Positions 13,174 to 13,393 of a stretch of 13,393 nucleotides of DNA are shown one piece after another. Positions within the stretch are counted from its first letter, which is position 1. Each line of letters opens with the position of its first letter. A program made the translations under genes and the position numbers. The notes below the pieces were generated by a model. That model had not been told where the DNA came from. It ran no database searches and saw nothing but the letters and a program-made list of their open reading frames with translations. Origin of the DNA: Anaerolineales bacterium (lineage in GTDB: Bacteria > Chloroflexota > Anaerolineae > Anaerolineales > DRMV01); NCBI GenBank assembly GCA_015484985.1, contig WFUL01000028.1, positions 1 through 13,393 of the forward strand. Reading direction: 5' to 3'.

Positions 13174-13393
13174 ATCCGCGCGCGGGGCTCGGCAGGGGGA
13201 GCCGCTCCCGCAGGGCCTCTTCCAGGGTGGGCTGACCGATTTCCTGGATTTCGTATCGCACCTGCTGGATAGGGTGGGGGATGCGCACCAGACGGTGCAG
13301 GGAGATGGGCGTGGCCGCGAGGACCAGGTCCACCTCAGCCTGGCGCAACGTGGCCTCCAGTTCCCGAATCTGGGCTTCCCCATAGCCCAGAGC
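13172..13393 (-). CDS. C-terminal end of cyclic 2,3-diphosphoglycerate synthetase-like GTPase (5' partial)
   Basis: The minus-strand frame is open from the right edge to TAA at 13172-13174, giving 73 residues with no start inside the window. The opening ALGYGEAQIRELEATL, then VDLVLAATPISLHRLVRIPH and VRYEIQEIGQPTLEEAL, closely matches the C-terminal part of cyclic 2,3-diphosphoglycerate synthetase-like P-loop proteins (consensus AMGY-x-x-x-QI-x-ELE, D-V-V-I-x-x-TPIDL-x-R, RVRYE-x-QE-x-G-x-PTL). The nucleotide-binding part lies outside the window. In archaea the enzyme makes the thermoprotectant cyclic 2,3-diphosphoglycerate; in bacteria most members are annotated only as GTPases. It is convergent with the polyamine genes, and its stop codon overlaps their terminator. 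Confidence 0.72.
   Translation of the reverse strand, partial: ALGYGEAQIRELEATLRQAEVDLVLAATPISLHRLVRIPHPIQQVRYEIQEIGQPTLEEALRERLPLPSPARG

Noticed and set aside
13126..13383. 85-codon minus-strand ORF at the right edge
   Set aside because: It is out of frame with the recognisable synthetase-like C-terminus (13172-13393) and is Arg/Ser/Pro/Cys-rich shadow sequence.

Overview
The window is about 60% GC with compact, mostly minus-strand operons that carry strong GGAGG-type ribosome binding sites. A bacterial thermophile-like member of the Chloroflexota (Anaerolineae/Thermoflexia-like) is the most likely source. The reasons are a CARDB secreted protein, a sigma4-HTH/NB-ARC plus TPR regulator, a DUF2089/SHOCT-like set, a pyruvoyl arginine decarboxylase and degenerate heptamer repeats. 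This is inference from gene content; no rRNA or marker gene is present.

Layout. (1) 1-458, plus: C-terminal end of a secreted CARDB/Ig-like protein, closed by a 16-bp bidirectional terminator. (2) 561-2976, minus: a STAND-type regulator split into an HTH/NB-ARC/winged-helix protein and an overlapping TPR-like protein. (3) 2977-3309: non-coding leader region. (4) 3310-5116, minus: psd, pssA and a small NifU/IscU-like protein joined by ATGA overlaps, giving a short phosphatidylethanolamine unit. (5) 5187-10658, minus: an eight-gene run of DUF2089 regulator, beta-repeat (toast-rack/DUF4097-like) protein interrupted by an in-frame TGA, two unrecognised membrane proteins, a SHOCT-like protein, ABC-2 permease, ABC ATPase and a GNAT acetyltransferase. 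(6) 10659-10919: divergent control region with a strong minus-strand promoter (TTGACA-16-TACGAT) and two TTTCGAAA palindromes just upstream of its -35. (7) 10920-13137, plus: a pyruvoyl arginine decarboxylase-aminopropyltransferase fusion and a ureohydrolase, closed by an intrinsic terminator. (8) 13172-13393, minus: C-terminal end of a cyclic 2,3-diphosphoglycerate synthetase-like GTPase.

The most system-like region is (5). Three of its proteins (DUF2089, beta-repeat, SHOCT-like) carry the same roughly 25-residue helical module, at the C-, C- and N-terminus respectively. They sit with membrane proteins, an ABC-2 exporter and, after a 70-nt gap, phospholipid synthesis genes. This resembles YvlB/LiaX-like envelope-stress neighbourhoods and I infer a membrane-stress module. 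Region (6)-(7) encodes arginine to agmatine, aminopropyl transfer and urea removal, which suggests a polyamine route that may pass through aminopropylagmatine. S-adenosylmethionine decarboxylase is not in the window.
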